Positions 4,822 to 11,632 of a DNA stretch of 11,632 nucleotides are shown here, in pieces. Every line of letters begins with the position of its first letter. Positions within the stretch are counted from its first letter, which is position 1. The stretch is from Nitrososphaerota archaeon (GTDB lineage Archaea > Thermoproteota > Nitrososphaeria > Nitrososphaerales > CADDZS01), in assembly GCA_027886785.1 (NCBI GenBank), contig JAPCJV010000020.1, positions 1 to 11,632 on the forward strand, given 5' to 3'. The position numbers and the translations under genes were made by a program. The notes under the pieces are model-generated. The model saw only the letters and a program-made list of their open reading frames with translations. It did not search any database and was not told the DNA's origin.

Positions 4822-6786
4822 GAGATCAATCCCAACCTCCACACGCATCCCGAGGATTATTCCGCAGCTGAAAAAGCCAAGCGGAGTACCGATGGGCTCC
4901 GGATAGTGGTCAGGGACATCCAAAGTCCCTCGAACCTGTCCTATCAGCTCAAGGACACTACGGTAGATGATCTCGCCGAAGTTGCCGAAACGCTTGCAAA
5001 GTCTTACGGAATTTATCTCGAGTTCAATCGCGCGAAGACCGGCAATGAAAAAGACTGGATGTACATGATTCGCATATCGATCCCGGGCGGCGGACCGATA
5101 TCACGAGAGCAGTGGGCGATTCTCGATGACGTTTCTGAAAAATACACGCAGACAGATTCGTACACCGGAAAAACAAAATCCTCCCTTCGCCTCACGACCA
5201 GGCAGAACATTCAGCTCCATTGGGTGAAGAAAAAACATCTAGCAGATCTAGTCAGAGAGGTTGCGTTTTCTGGATTTTACAGTTTGAATGGGTGCGGGGA
5301 TAACGTTCGGAACGTAATGGGATGCCCTCTCTCGCATTACTCGAAGGTGTATGACGCAAACGCCCTGGCACAAAAAGTAGGAAAATATTTCCAGCTTCCC
5401 TCTGCTGCATACATGGAGATCTTCCAGATCGACCCGAACTTCCAAAGGGTGGATGACAACATTTCAGAATCCGAATCGGGCTGCGGCGGACCCTCGCAGT
5501 TTGAATACGGTGCGGGGCTGCTGAATAGAAAATTCAAGATCGCTTTTTCCGCGATCCATCTGGATGAAAAAACCGGAAAATACTCCCCGGATAATTGCGT
5601 CGAGCTGAGGACGAACGACATCGGAGTGGCTCCCATTCTGGAGGGATCCAAGGTGGAAAAGTTTCAGGTGTATGTCGGCGGGAGCCAGGGAGAGAAAGCG
5701 GGTCACGCGACTTTTGCCGCCATGGGCTCTCCTCTCGGAATATTTTCCAAATCAGATCTGATCCCCGGGTTGGACACGATCGTCCAAGTCCACAAGGAAT
5801 GGGGGGACAGAAAAAATCGTCACTGGGCGCGGATGAAGTACGTCATTTACAAGATGGGGATCGAGTGGTACAAACAGCAGGTTCGAGCCCTCGGCGTAGA
5901 TTTTGAAGCCCCGATCGAAGAATTTGACACAGGGCCGAGGTTCATGCATCATGGATGGATAAAACAGGAGTCAAGTGCCAATCTTTGGACATTTGGGGCG
6001 TTCATAGAAAACGGCAGGATCGTTGACGGTCACAATGGAAATTTGAAGAAAATGGTGCGCTTCCTCATGGACACCTATCCTATTGAATTACTATCTACCC
6101 CGAATCAGGATCTTCTTTTCGGCAATGTACCTGAAGACCTGAAAGTAAAATTTGAGCAGGATCTTTTTAGGTTTGGGTTTGGTCTTAGAAATGGAAGGGC
6201 GTATTCCACGCTGCGTACACTTTCCGGTGCATGCGTGGGTCGCGACACCTGCAGATTAACCTACACCGATTCCGAAAAGTTTGAACCGTACCTGATTGAT
6301 CTTTTAGAGCAAAAGTGGGGACACCTCGCAGAATCAATTGGAATAACGGGATGCGAGAAACAGTGTTTCCGGCCGGCCACTAAGACGATCGGTTGGGTGG
6401 GGTCAGGACTGAACATGTACGCCCTAAAGCTGGGAGGGACGGAGGACGGGAGGCATCAGGGAGGATTGCTCGTAGATCCACTAACTCAAGACATCTATCT
6501 CAAGACCGTTCCTCGAAAGGAGGTTCCCACTGTCACCGATTCGCTTTTCGAGTTTTATTCTTCCAATAGATTAACGAATGAGGAAAGAAACGGTGCAATG
6601 GGCTATTTCTTCAGGAGGATTGGGCCTACCGCCATCATTGCATGGTTGAAGAAAGATCCCAGAATCTCACCTCTGATGGCTCGAACGATAAAGAATCCAC
6701 TGGCACTGGAGAAAGATCCAAACCTCGCCAGCCCCAGCTTGCTTGAGCAAAGGGTGATGAAACCGGTACTCCCGGAGGCGCATTGA
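4816..6786 (+). CDS. siroheme and 4Fe-4S nitrite/sulfite reductase (ferredoxin type)
   Basis: The enzyme carries out the six-electron reduction of nitrite to ammonia or sulfite to sulfide in the cytoplasm. The two-fold NIR/SIR architecture is visible: ferredoxin-like half-domains and siroheme-binding segments LRLTTRQNIQLHW and CGDNVRNVMGCP. The cluster-binding cysteines follow in SGACVGRDTC and TGCEKQC, a C-x5-C then C-x3-C arrangement with Glu-Lys where most relatives have Pro-Asn. From the TTG at 4816 the protein has 656 residues, with the cysteines at 473, 479, 513 and 517. The frame stays open upstream to GTG 4684 (700 residues). Those extra 44 residues look non-conserved and span a strong hairpin, so I prefer 4816; an ATT at 4807 has better spacing from the G-rich motif. 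Nitrite and sulfite cannot be told apart from sequence alone. It heads the siroheme/heme gene block, 1 base before the next gene. Confidence 0.88.
   Translation: MPEINPNLHTHPEDYSAAEKAKRSTDGLRIVVRDIQSPSNLSYQLKDTTVDDLAEVAETLAKSYGIYLEFNRAKTGNEKDWMYMIRISIPGGGPISREQWAILDDVSEKYTQTDSYTGKTKSSLRLTTRQNIQLHWVKKKHLADLVREVAFSGFYSLNGCGDNVRNVMGCPLSHYSKVYDANALAQKVGKYFQLPSAAYMEIFQIDPNFQRVDDNISESESGCGGPSQFEYGAGLLNRKFKIAFSAIHLDEKTGKYSPDNCVELRTNDIGVAPILEGSKVEKFQVYVGGSQGEKAGHATFAAMGSPLGIFSKSDLIPGLDTIVQVHKEWGDRKNRHWARMKYVIYKMGIEWYKQQVRALGVDFEAPIEEFDTGPRFMHHGWIKQESSANLWTFGAFIENGRIVDGHNGNLKKMVRFLMDTYPIELLSTPNQDLLFGNVPEDLKVKFEQDLFRFGFGLRNGRAYSTLRTLSGACVGRDTCRLTYTDSEKFEPYLIDLLEQKWGHLAESIGITGCEKQCFRPATKTIGWVGSGLNMYALKLGGTEDGRHQGGLLVDPLTQDIYLKTVPRKEVPTVTDSLFEFYSSNRLTNEERNGAMGYFFRRIGPTAIIAWLKKDPRISPLMARTIKNPLALEKDPNLASPSLLEQRVMKPVLPEAH
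6774..6778 (+). promoter_or_regulatory. ribosome binding site of the precorrin-2 dehydrogenase gene
   Basis: GGAGG inside the last codons of the reductase gene sits 9 bases before TTG 6788. This supports the unusual TTG start of the next gene. Confidence 0.6.
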
Positions 6787-6787
6787 T

Positions 6788-7435
6788 TTGCTAGTAGATC
6801 TCGCCCTAAAAGGAAAGAGTGCTCTAATCATAGGCAGGGGTGACGAAGTTCGGATCCGAGCTGACCAGTTTGTTGAGGAAGGAGCTAGAGTTACGATCCT
6901 TACTGACGAGGAAACGAAGAACTCGAATCACTTTAGAAAGGGAAAGCTCGAAATTCGCCAGGAGAACCTGAGCCGCTGGAAATTTGTACTGCAAAAGATC
7001 CGTCCCTTTGTCGTGGTGGTCTCTACGCGCTACCATGTGTTGGACGAAAAAATTGCAGGATATGCTCGAACATTGTCGCATCTTGTGTACGTGGTCGATA
7101 GACCCCAGCTGAACGACATCAACATGACCGGTGTCGCGAAACTGGGAGACGTGAGAGTCGCCGTTTCGACCCAGGGATTGAGCCCGGCCATGGCGGGGAT
7201 TCTCCGAAGAAAAATCGAATCGATCATCGCCCCCGAAGATATTCTCCTCGTGAAACTCCAGGGGGAAGTGAGGAGCACGCTCAAGAAACAGATTAGCGAT
7301 CCCGAGCGCCGGAAGAAACTCGTCTACAGACTGATCCGTGACAAGAAGACACTCTCCTTCCTGAAATCGAAGCGGTTTGAAGAAGCAAGGACCCGGGCTC
7401 TGGAAATTATTGCAGCCAATTCCAAAATTGTGTGA
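6788..7435 (+). CDS. precorrin-2 dehydrogenase (SirC/Met8/CysG N-terminal type)
   Basis: This 215-residue protein oxidises precorrin-2 to sirohydrochlorin with NAD, the second-last step to siroheme. The N-terminal Rossmann fold begins LKGKSALIIGRGDEV. The family's catalytic Asp is kept in YVVDRPQLND (Asp104, the same position as in E. coli CysG). The conserved segment VAKLGDVRVAVSTQGLSPAM and LRRKIE leads into a helical C-terminal dimerisation region. Met8-type relatives also insert iron, whereas SirC-type ones do not; sequence alone cannot settle this. The start is TTG 6788, 1 base after the reductase stop, with a good ribosome binding site. The stop overlaps or nearly touches the next start, so the gene is translationally linked to both neighbours. 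Confidence 0.88.
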   Translation: MLVDLALKGKSALIIGRGDEVRIRADQFVEEGARVTILTDEETKNSNHFRKGKLEIRQENLSRWKFVLQKIRPFVVVVSTRYHVLDEKIAGYARTLSHLVYVVDRPQLNDINMTGVAKLGDVRVAVSTQGLSPAMAGILRRKIESIIAPEDILLVKLQGEVRSTLKKQISDPERRKKLVYRLIRDKKTLSFLKSKRFEEARTRALEIIAANSKIV

Positions 7436-7440
7436 GAAAA

Positions 7441-8274
7441 ATGGTATTTGGGAAAGTGTATCTGGTAGGTGCGGGTCCTGGCGACCCCAAGCTCCTCACG
7501 GTCAGAGCGCTTGAAGTGTTCAAGATGGCACAAGTGATCTTGTACGACAGACTGGTCTCTCCGGAAATTCTGGATTTGCTTCCAGCAGACTCAAAGAAGA
7601 TCGATGTAGGAAAGTCCCACTCCGATCGCGCATGCACAAATCAACTGGAGATAAATCGTCTTTTGGTGGAGGAATCAAGAGCAGGGAATACAGTTCTCCG
7701 ACTCAAGGGTGGGGATCCGATGCTTTTTTCCAGAGGAGGAGAAGAGCTCGAAGTCCTGGATGCCGAGGAAATTCCATGGGAGGTAGTTCCAGGCGTGAGT
7801 TCCGCGACGGGAATCTCCTCGCACCTCGGTATACCCCTTACTCACAGAAAGATATCCTCTTCAGTTGCATTCGTAACTGGACACGAAGAACCCCAAAAGG
7901 ACGAACCAAGGGTTGATTTTGAGCGGCTCGCAACAGCGGTCGATACTCTTGTTATTTTCATGGGTGTTGCAAAATTGCAACAAATTGCAGAAAAACTTGT
8001 CATAGGAGGAGCTCCGTTGTCCAAGCCAGTTGCAGTCATTGAAGCTGGAACCACGCCCCGCGAGAAAATTTACTTTTCGTCTCTGGGGGAAATTCTGGAT
8101 GGAGCTTTGAAAGGAAAAGTAAATTCTCCCGCGCTGGTTGTCGTTGGCGATGTTGTTCACGTGACAAAGCAACTTAGAGGAGAGACCGTCGTTGCTGATA
8201 TTGAATATGAAGCTCTTCAACGGGAGCTGATGCAATTGCCGGCGACTTGGTGTGCTGCAACAGAATACGCCTAA
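7441..8274 (+). CDS. cobA: uroporphyrinogen-III C-methyltransferase (SUMT)
   Basis: It transfers two methyl groups from S-adenosylmethionine to uroporphyrinogen III, giving precorrin-2, the branch point away from heme. The tetrapyrrole methylase fold is clear: KVYLVGAGPGDPKLLT near the start, LRLKGGDPMLFSRGGEE, VVPGVSSATG, then GIPLTHR and VIEAGTTPREK. Length (277 residues from ATG 7441, 280 from GTG 7432) is normal for the stand-alone enzyme. The GTG at 7432 overlaps the previous TGA; ATG 7441 has GTGA 5 bases upstream and puts the first strand at the usual distance, so it is preferred. Its substrate is made by the HemC and HemD proteins encoded just downstream, and its product is used by the dehydrogenase encoded just upstream. 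Confidence 0.93.
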   Translation: MVFGKVYLVGAGPGDPKLLTVRALEVFKMAQVILYDRLVSPEILDLLPADSKKIDVGKSHSDRACTNQLEINRLLVEESRAGNTVLRLKGGDPMLFSRGGEELEVLDAEEIPWEVVPGVSSATGISSHLGIPLTHRKISSSVAFVTGHEEPQKDEPRVDFERLATAVDTLVIFMGVAKLQQIAEKLVIGGAPLSKPVAVIEAGTTPREKIYFSSLGEILDGALKGKVNSPALVVVGDVVHVTKQLRGETVVADIEYEALQRELMQLPATWCAATEYA

Positions 8275-8294
8275 GATAGGAAATAAATGGATTT

Positions 8295-9230
8295 TTGGAA
8301 AATACGCATAGAGTGATCACGATCGGAACTAGAGGTAGCCCGCTCGCACTTGCCCAAACGCAAATTGTAATTGATTTGTTGAAGGCGAAAAGTGGAACTG
8401 GCGATTCTGGTATTCAGATCCGAAGAATAAAAACCGAGGGCGACAAACTCTCGCAAGGGTCTCAAGGATTCTTTGCGGGGAAAGGATCCTTTACCAAGTC
8501 AATAGATCGAGCGTTGGCCGAAGGGGAAATCGATCTGGCAGTGCACAGCTTGAAGGATGTTCCAATCGTCGATTTTAGTTCCAATGTGATCGAAATTGCA
8601 GCTATCCCGAAACGCGAATCCCCGTACGATGTGCTTGTTGCAAAAAATGGGAAGGAAACTCTCAGAAGTCTCCCGCGAAAGGCGAAAATCGGCACGAGTA
8701 GTGTCAGGAGGGCGTTGCAGCTTCGATCGTTTCGACCGGATCTCCAGATCGTTGATGTCCATGGAAATGTCCAAACCAGGTTAGAAAAACTAAGGGATTC
8801 CGATCTCGATGCGATTGTCCTTGCAAAAGCTGGGTTGAATCGCTTGGGACTGAAAGGGGGGCGGATACTTCCCAAGAGTATAATGCTCCCGGCAGCAGGC
8901 CAGGGAGCGCTCGCGGTCGCGGTCAGAAAAAAGGATTCCTTCACGAAATCATTTGTCTCAAAAATTGATCATGAACAAACGAGACAGGCGGTTACTGCCG
9001 AGATCGCATTCACGAGAGAGATGGGCGGAGATTGTAACTTACCGGTCGCGGCGCTTGCAACTATTAGAAGGTCTAAACCTCGAAAGCTGATCTTAGAAGG
9101 GATGGTGAAACGCTCTGACTCGCGAGATACAAATGGGGTCGCACGATCCAGGATCATGGGTCCTCCTAAGGACGCGGAATCGCTCGGCGAAAAACTGGCG
9201 TTACGCCTAAAGAAAATTTGTCGAAAGTGA
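8295..9230 (+). CDS. hemC: hydroxymethylbilane synthase (porphobilinogen deaminase)
   Basis: It joins four porphobilinogen molecules into hydroxymethylbilane. The sequence shows the substrate-binding start ITIGTRGSPLALAQTQIV, the catalytic-Asp motif LAVHSLKDVP (Asp88), IGTSSVRRALQL, VHGNVQTRL, LPAAGQGALAV, and the cofactor cysteine in GGDCNLPVAA (Cys247), which holds the dipyrromethane. The 311-residue length is standard. The TTG at 8295 is followed by an in-frame GTG at 8313, and either could be the start. The better-placed AGGA (8278-8281) serves an out-of-frame ATG at 8287 that opens a 9-codon ORF ending in a GTGA overlap with the GTG. The gene lies 20 bases after the methyltransferase gene, the largest gap inside the block. 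Confidence 0.95.
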   Translation: MENTHRVITIGTRGSPLALAQTQIVIDLLKAKSGTGDSGIQIRRIKTEGDKLSQGSQGFFAGKGSFTKSIDRALAEGEIDLAVHSLKDVPIVDFSSNVIEIAAIPKRESPYDVLVAKNGKETLRSLPRKAKIGTSSVRRALQLRSFRPDLQIVDVHGNVQTRLEKLRDSDLDAIVLAKAGLNRLGLKGGRILPKSIMLPAAGQGALAVAVRKKDSFTKSFVSKIDHEQTRQAVTAEIAFTREMGGDCNLPVAALATIRRSKPRKLILEGMVKRSDSRDTNGVARSRIMGPPKDAESLGEKLALRLKKICRK

Positions 9231-10090
9231 ATAAACCATTGACTTCACAACTAATCGAAGCAAGAAAACTCGATTACCGAAATCATTCTGTGGCCCCTTT
9301 AAGCGGCCGTACAATTCTAATCACTCGCTCTTCCGGAGGTAACGAAACTGAAAGAGCTAAACTGGAGACCCTCGGAGCTGAGATTGAGGAGCTCGAAGCG
9401 ATAAAAATCTTTGACCCTTCCTCCTGGACTAGGTTTGACGAAGCTATCAGAGAAATTGAAGAATTTGATTGGATCGTTTTTACCAGTGCGAATGGGGTTC
9501 GCGGTTTTTTTAGAAGATGTTCTTCCCAACAAGTAGCGACAGAATTTCTGGGAAAAGTGAGGAGAGGAATCTCTTTGACCCCAAAATTTGCTTGCGTCGG
9601 TCCATCGACGAAAATCACACTGGAACAGGAAGGATATAGATCCTCTTTCGTGCCCCACGATTATACAACTAGAAATCTAGCACTGGAGCTAAAAGAATCG
9701 ATTCATCTTGAAGATAAGAAGATACTGCTGGCGCGCACTGAGGATGCGAACCCGGAAATGTGCAAGATCCTTAGAGCTGCTGGAGCTAGAGTCTTCGAGG
9801 CAGCGGTGTACTCAACCCGTCCAATTAGTCAGAAACTTACTTTCGAGGTCTTGGACAGACTCACGGATATCACATTGACCAGTCCATCAACGGTGGAGGG
9901 GCTTCTTGCATCAGTTTCCACATCTGAAATTTTGAGCAGAAAAATCCAGGTACATTGCATAGGGCCCATCACTGCAAGAAAAGCTGGCGATAGGGGGCTG
10001 TTTGTTCATTCCATCGCTGAGGTGCATACTCTCGATGGTCTAATTGAATCCATGAGAAACTTTCTGATTAGTCAAAAATCGAAAAGATGA
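9227..10090 (+). CDS. hemD: uroporphyrinogen-III synthase
   Basis: It closes hydroxymethylbilane with inversion of ring D to give uroporphyrinogen III. This family is poorly conserved, but the two-lobed pattern is recognisable: LSGRTILITR at the start of lobe one, WIVFTSANGVRGFF, CVGPSTK, then ILLARTEDANPEMCKILRAAG and VFEAAVYSTRP, DITLTSPSTVEGLL and CIGPITARKA. The GTG at 9227 overlaps the hemC stop as GTGA; an in-frame TTG at 9218 would add three residues. From 9227 the protein has 287 residues, slightly longer than average because of an N-terminal extension of about 25 residues. Its position between hemC and hemB supports the call. Confidence 0.9.
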   Translation: MNKPLTSQLIEARKLDYRNHSVAPLSGRTILITRSSGGNETERAKLETLGAEIEELEAIKIFDPSSWTRFDEAIREIEEFDWIVFTSANGVRGFFRRCSSQQVATEFLGKVRRGISLTPKFACVGPSTKITLEQEGYRSSFVPHDYTTRNLALELKESIHLEDKKILLARTEDANPEMCKILRAAGARVFEAAVYSTRPISQKLTFEVLDRLTDITLTSPSTVEGLLASVSTSEILSRKIQVHCIGPITARKAGDRGLFVHSIAEVHTLDGLIESMRNFLISQKSKR

Positions 10091-11124
10091 GTATTGATAT
10101 GGAATCCGCGCAAAAGATAAGGTTTGGAAAACTGTCCGAGAATTACTCGCCTAGCAGACCTCGCAGGCTGCGTAGTTCCTCCCAGCTACGGGCACTCGTC
10201 TCCGAGACTTCAGTGGATGTCGAGCATCTCGTCATGCCCATCTTCGTTAAGGAGGGCAGGAGAGTCAAGGAGAAAATAGCTGCAATGCCGGGAATCTTCC
10301 GGTATTCTCCGGATGAAGAACTGGAGCGAGAAGTTATGGAGATCTCCAACCAGGGAATCAATGCGGTACTCCTTTTTGGACTTCCCAAGCAAAAAGATCT
10401 CGCCGGGAGTGAAGCCTTCAAATCCGACGGCGTGGTCCAAGAGGCAATAAGGCGGATCAAAGACGTGAACCGGGATCTCATCGTGATCTGTGACGTTTGC
10501 ATCTGCGGGTACACCGACCACGGGCACTGCGGGATACTTAATTCGAAGGGGGCGGTGGATAACGACTTGACGAATGTCAGTCTTGTAAAAATTGCGCTGT
10601 CGTACGCGGAAGCTGGTGCAGATATAGTTGCACCGAGCGCGATGATGGATAATCAAGTTACGGCAATCAGGGAAGTCTTGTATGGAAATGGATTTGATTC
10701 CCTGCCCATAATGTCATACTCTTCAAAATTTGCGTCTGCGTTTTATGGACCGTTTAGAGAAGCCGCGGAGTCCGTCCCAAGCTTTGGGGATCGGAAGGGC
10801 TATCAGATGGATCCGAGAAACGCTAGAGAGGCGCTTTGCGAGACGAAGCTTGACGTTGCGCAAGGCGCAGATATCATAATGGTAAAGCCTGCTCTTCCTT
10901 ACTTGGACGTTTTGAGCTTGATTAGGGCAAACTTCCCTCTGCCGCTGGCTGCATACAACGTCAGTGGGGAATACGCGATGATCAAAGCCGCCGCACTCAA
11001 CGGCTGGCTGGATGAAGCAAAAGTGGTAGACGAGACGCTGCACTCGATAAAGAGAGCCGGAGCAGACGTAATTATCACTTATTTTGCGAAGGAGTACGCG
11101 CGCCGTAAAAACGGGCGAAAATAG
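10087..11124 (+). CDS. hemB: porphobilinogen synthase (5-aminolevulinate dehydratase), zinc type
   Basis: It condenses two 5-aminolevulinate molecules to porphobilinogen, the first common step for all tetrapyrroles. At 345 residues it is full length. It has the zinc-binding triad in CDVCICGYTDHGHCG (Cys138, Cys140, Cys148). The two Schiff-base lysines are in SYSSKFASAFYGPF (Lys214) and IIMVKPALPYLDVL (Lys267). The core motif PSAMMDNQ and FGDRKGYQMDPRN are also present. The three-cysteine site marks the zinc-dependent form rather than the aspartate-rich magnesium form. Its ATG overlaps the hemD stop as ATGA, so it is the last gene of the block, ending 12 bases from a convergent gene. Confidence 0.96.
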   Translation: MSIDMESAQKIRFGKLSENYSPSRPRRLRSSSQLRALVSETSVDVEHLVMPIFVKEGRRVKEKIAAMPGIFRYSPDEELEREVMEISNQGINAVLLFGLPKQKDLAGSEAFKSDGVVQEAIRRIKDVNRDLIVICDVCICGYTDHGHCGILNSKGAVDNDLTNVSLVKIALSYAEAGADIVAPSAMMDNQVTAIREVLYGNGFDSLPIMSYSSKFASAFYGPFREAAESVPSFGDRKGYQMDPRNAREALCETKLDVAQGADIIMVKPALPYLDVLSLIRANFPLPLAAYNVSGEYAMIKAAALNGWLDEAKVVDETLHSIKRAGADVIITYFAKEYARRKNGRK

Positions 11125-11136
11125 AAATATCTTCGA

Positions 11137-11397
11137 TCAAGTCAGCGAGGCGAGCAGGTCTTGGTCGAATTCCATGCTCGAAGTAACGAGGCACTTGTGG
11201 ACAATGATATGATACGTGCAGAGAAATGATCCACACCCGCAGTAAAACGCCGCTTTTTCTTTTGAAGATGGTTCCTTCCCCGTGCACGCAAAGCAAAAGA
11301 CGGTCCTGCCAAGGACTTTGATGCTCTGCCTGACTTTCTTGGAGGGTTCCAGATCGTCGAGCACCTTTGAGGAGTTTGTTTCGTCCTCGGGTTTCAC
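11137..11397 (-). CDS. small AN1-type zinc-finger protein
   Basis: This 86-residue protein has a Cys/His pattern that matches the AN1 finger: Cys35-x2-Cys38, Cys53-x1-Cys55-x4-Cys60-x2-His63-x3-His67-x1-Cys69. The conserved GSFLC after the CGC turn is also typical (CGCGSFLCTYH). It departs from the usual spacing in two ways: 14 residues rather than 9-12 between the first two pairs, and three rather than five between the histidines. The N-terminal 30 residues are charged and probably unstructured; a short acidic tail follows. AN1 fingers in eukaryotes act in ubiquitin and stress pathways; the archaeal role is unknown. GTG 11397 is chosen because GAGG lies 7 bases upstream. It is convergent with hemB and not part of that operon. 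Confidence 0.7.
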   Translation of the reverse strand: MKPEDETNSSKVLDDLEPSKKVRQSIKVLGRTVFCFACTGKEPSSKEKAAFYCGCGSFLCTYHIIVHKCLVTSSMEFDQDLLASLT

Positions 11398-11632
11398 TTT
11401 TTTTCCTCTGTAAATTGAGACCGGAATTTTTTGATAAAAGGTGTAAGGAGGCTGAATAAAGCACCGGAATCAGTGCTTGGGGTTCATCCACAAAGAGCAA
11501 TGGCTGGGATTGCGTCCAAAAAAATCGAAATGTGTATTAGCTCCTCTGTTTCGACGGCAATGTACAATGCCTACATTCTTTGGAATATGGAAAGTAGAAA
11601 CTAGTCTTCAGCCAGTCGATCCGAAAATGCAA
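11398..11632. other. upstream region of the AN1 gene, otherwise empty
   Basis: On the minus strand GAGG (11405-11408) is the ribosome binding site of the AN1 gene, and an A/T-rich box around 11431-11442 (CTTTTATCAA) is about 40 bases before the GTG, a plausible TATA element. A short inverted repeat, AAGCAC/GTGCTT, lies at 11459-11478. A 34-codon plus-strand frame at 11500-11604 has no support. I see no other gene. Confidence 0.35.

Noticed and set aside
8462..8944. Minus-strand 160-residue frame inside hemC
   Set aside because: It is a shadow of a gene with all catalytic motifs on the plus strand.
11075..11500. Minus-strand 141-residue frame over the end of hemB
   Set aside because: It overlaps the hemB C-terminus and the AN1 gene in another frame. 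Its residue pattern is low in structure and it lacks a motif, while the AN1 frame has all eight metal ligands.
11500..11604. Plus-strand 34-residue ORF starting MAGIASKKIE
   Set aside because: It has a weak ribosome binding site, no motif and a length expected by chance. It also lies in the probable promoter region of the AN1 gene.

Overview
The window looks archaeal, most likely from the Nitrososphaeria (Thaumarchaeota). Supporting signs are a membrane-anchored peptide-type substrate-binding protein with a very long serine linker, an IS605-type TnpB relic of the kind common in Nitrososphaera-like genomes, a small AN1-type zinc-finger protein, several GTG or TTG starts, and a TATA-like box about 26 bases before a start codon. 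The lineage is inferred from protein style only; there is no rRNA or other phylogenetic marker here.

Left part (1-2740, minus strand). The 5' end of a gene running off the left edge may belong to the DIP1984 family (1-125). A short ORF that may be a gene remnant follows (261-377). Then comes a 692-residue family-5 ABC substrate-binding protein (471-2549) with a candidate leaderless promoter and a terminator-like hairpin. No permease or ATPase gene lies beside it.

Middle part (about 2761-4226, minus strand). This is a decayed IS200/IS605-type (IS1341-like) element. Its tnpB has an early frameshift and an amber codon in place of the expected Trp in the zinc finger. Two near-identical 18-base imperfect palindromes in the same orientation flank it and look like the left-end and right-end hairpins. 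There is no tnpA.

Right part (4276-11124, plus strand). A small VOC/glyoxalase-fold gene is followed by a tightly packed block: a siroheme-dependent nitrite/sulfite reductase, a precorrin-2 dehydrogenase (SirC/Met8 type), uroporphyrinogen-III C-methyltransferase (CobA/SUMT), HemC, HemD and HemB. Junctions range from short overlaps (including ATGA and GTGA stop-start overlaps) to gaps of 1-20 bases, which indicates one operon. Together HemB, HemC, HemD, SUMT and SirC convert 5-aminolevulinate to sirohydrochlorin. Iron insertion would then give the siroheme used by the reductase encoded first. The 5-aminolevulinate-forming enzymes HemA and HemL and a separate CbiX/SirB chelatase are not in the window.

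Right edge (11137-11632). A convergent minus-strand gene for an 86-residue AN1-like zinc-finger protein ends 12 bases from the hemB stop. The last 235 bases hold its upstream region and no convincing further gene. I see no rRNA, tRNA, CRISPR array or obviously new multi-gene system. The most interesting items are the reductase/siroheme/heme operon, the hairpins in front of it, and the IS605-type ends.
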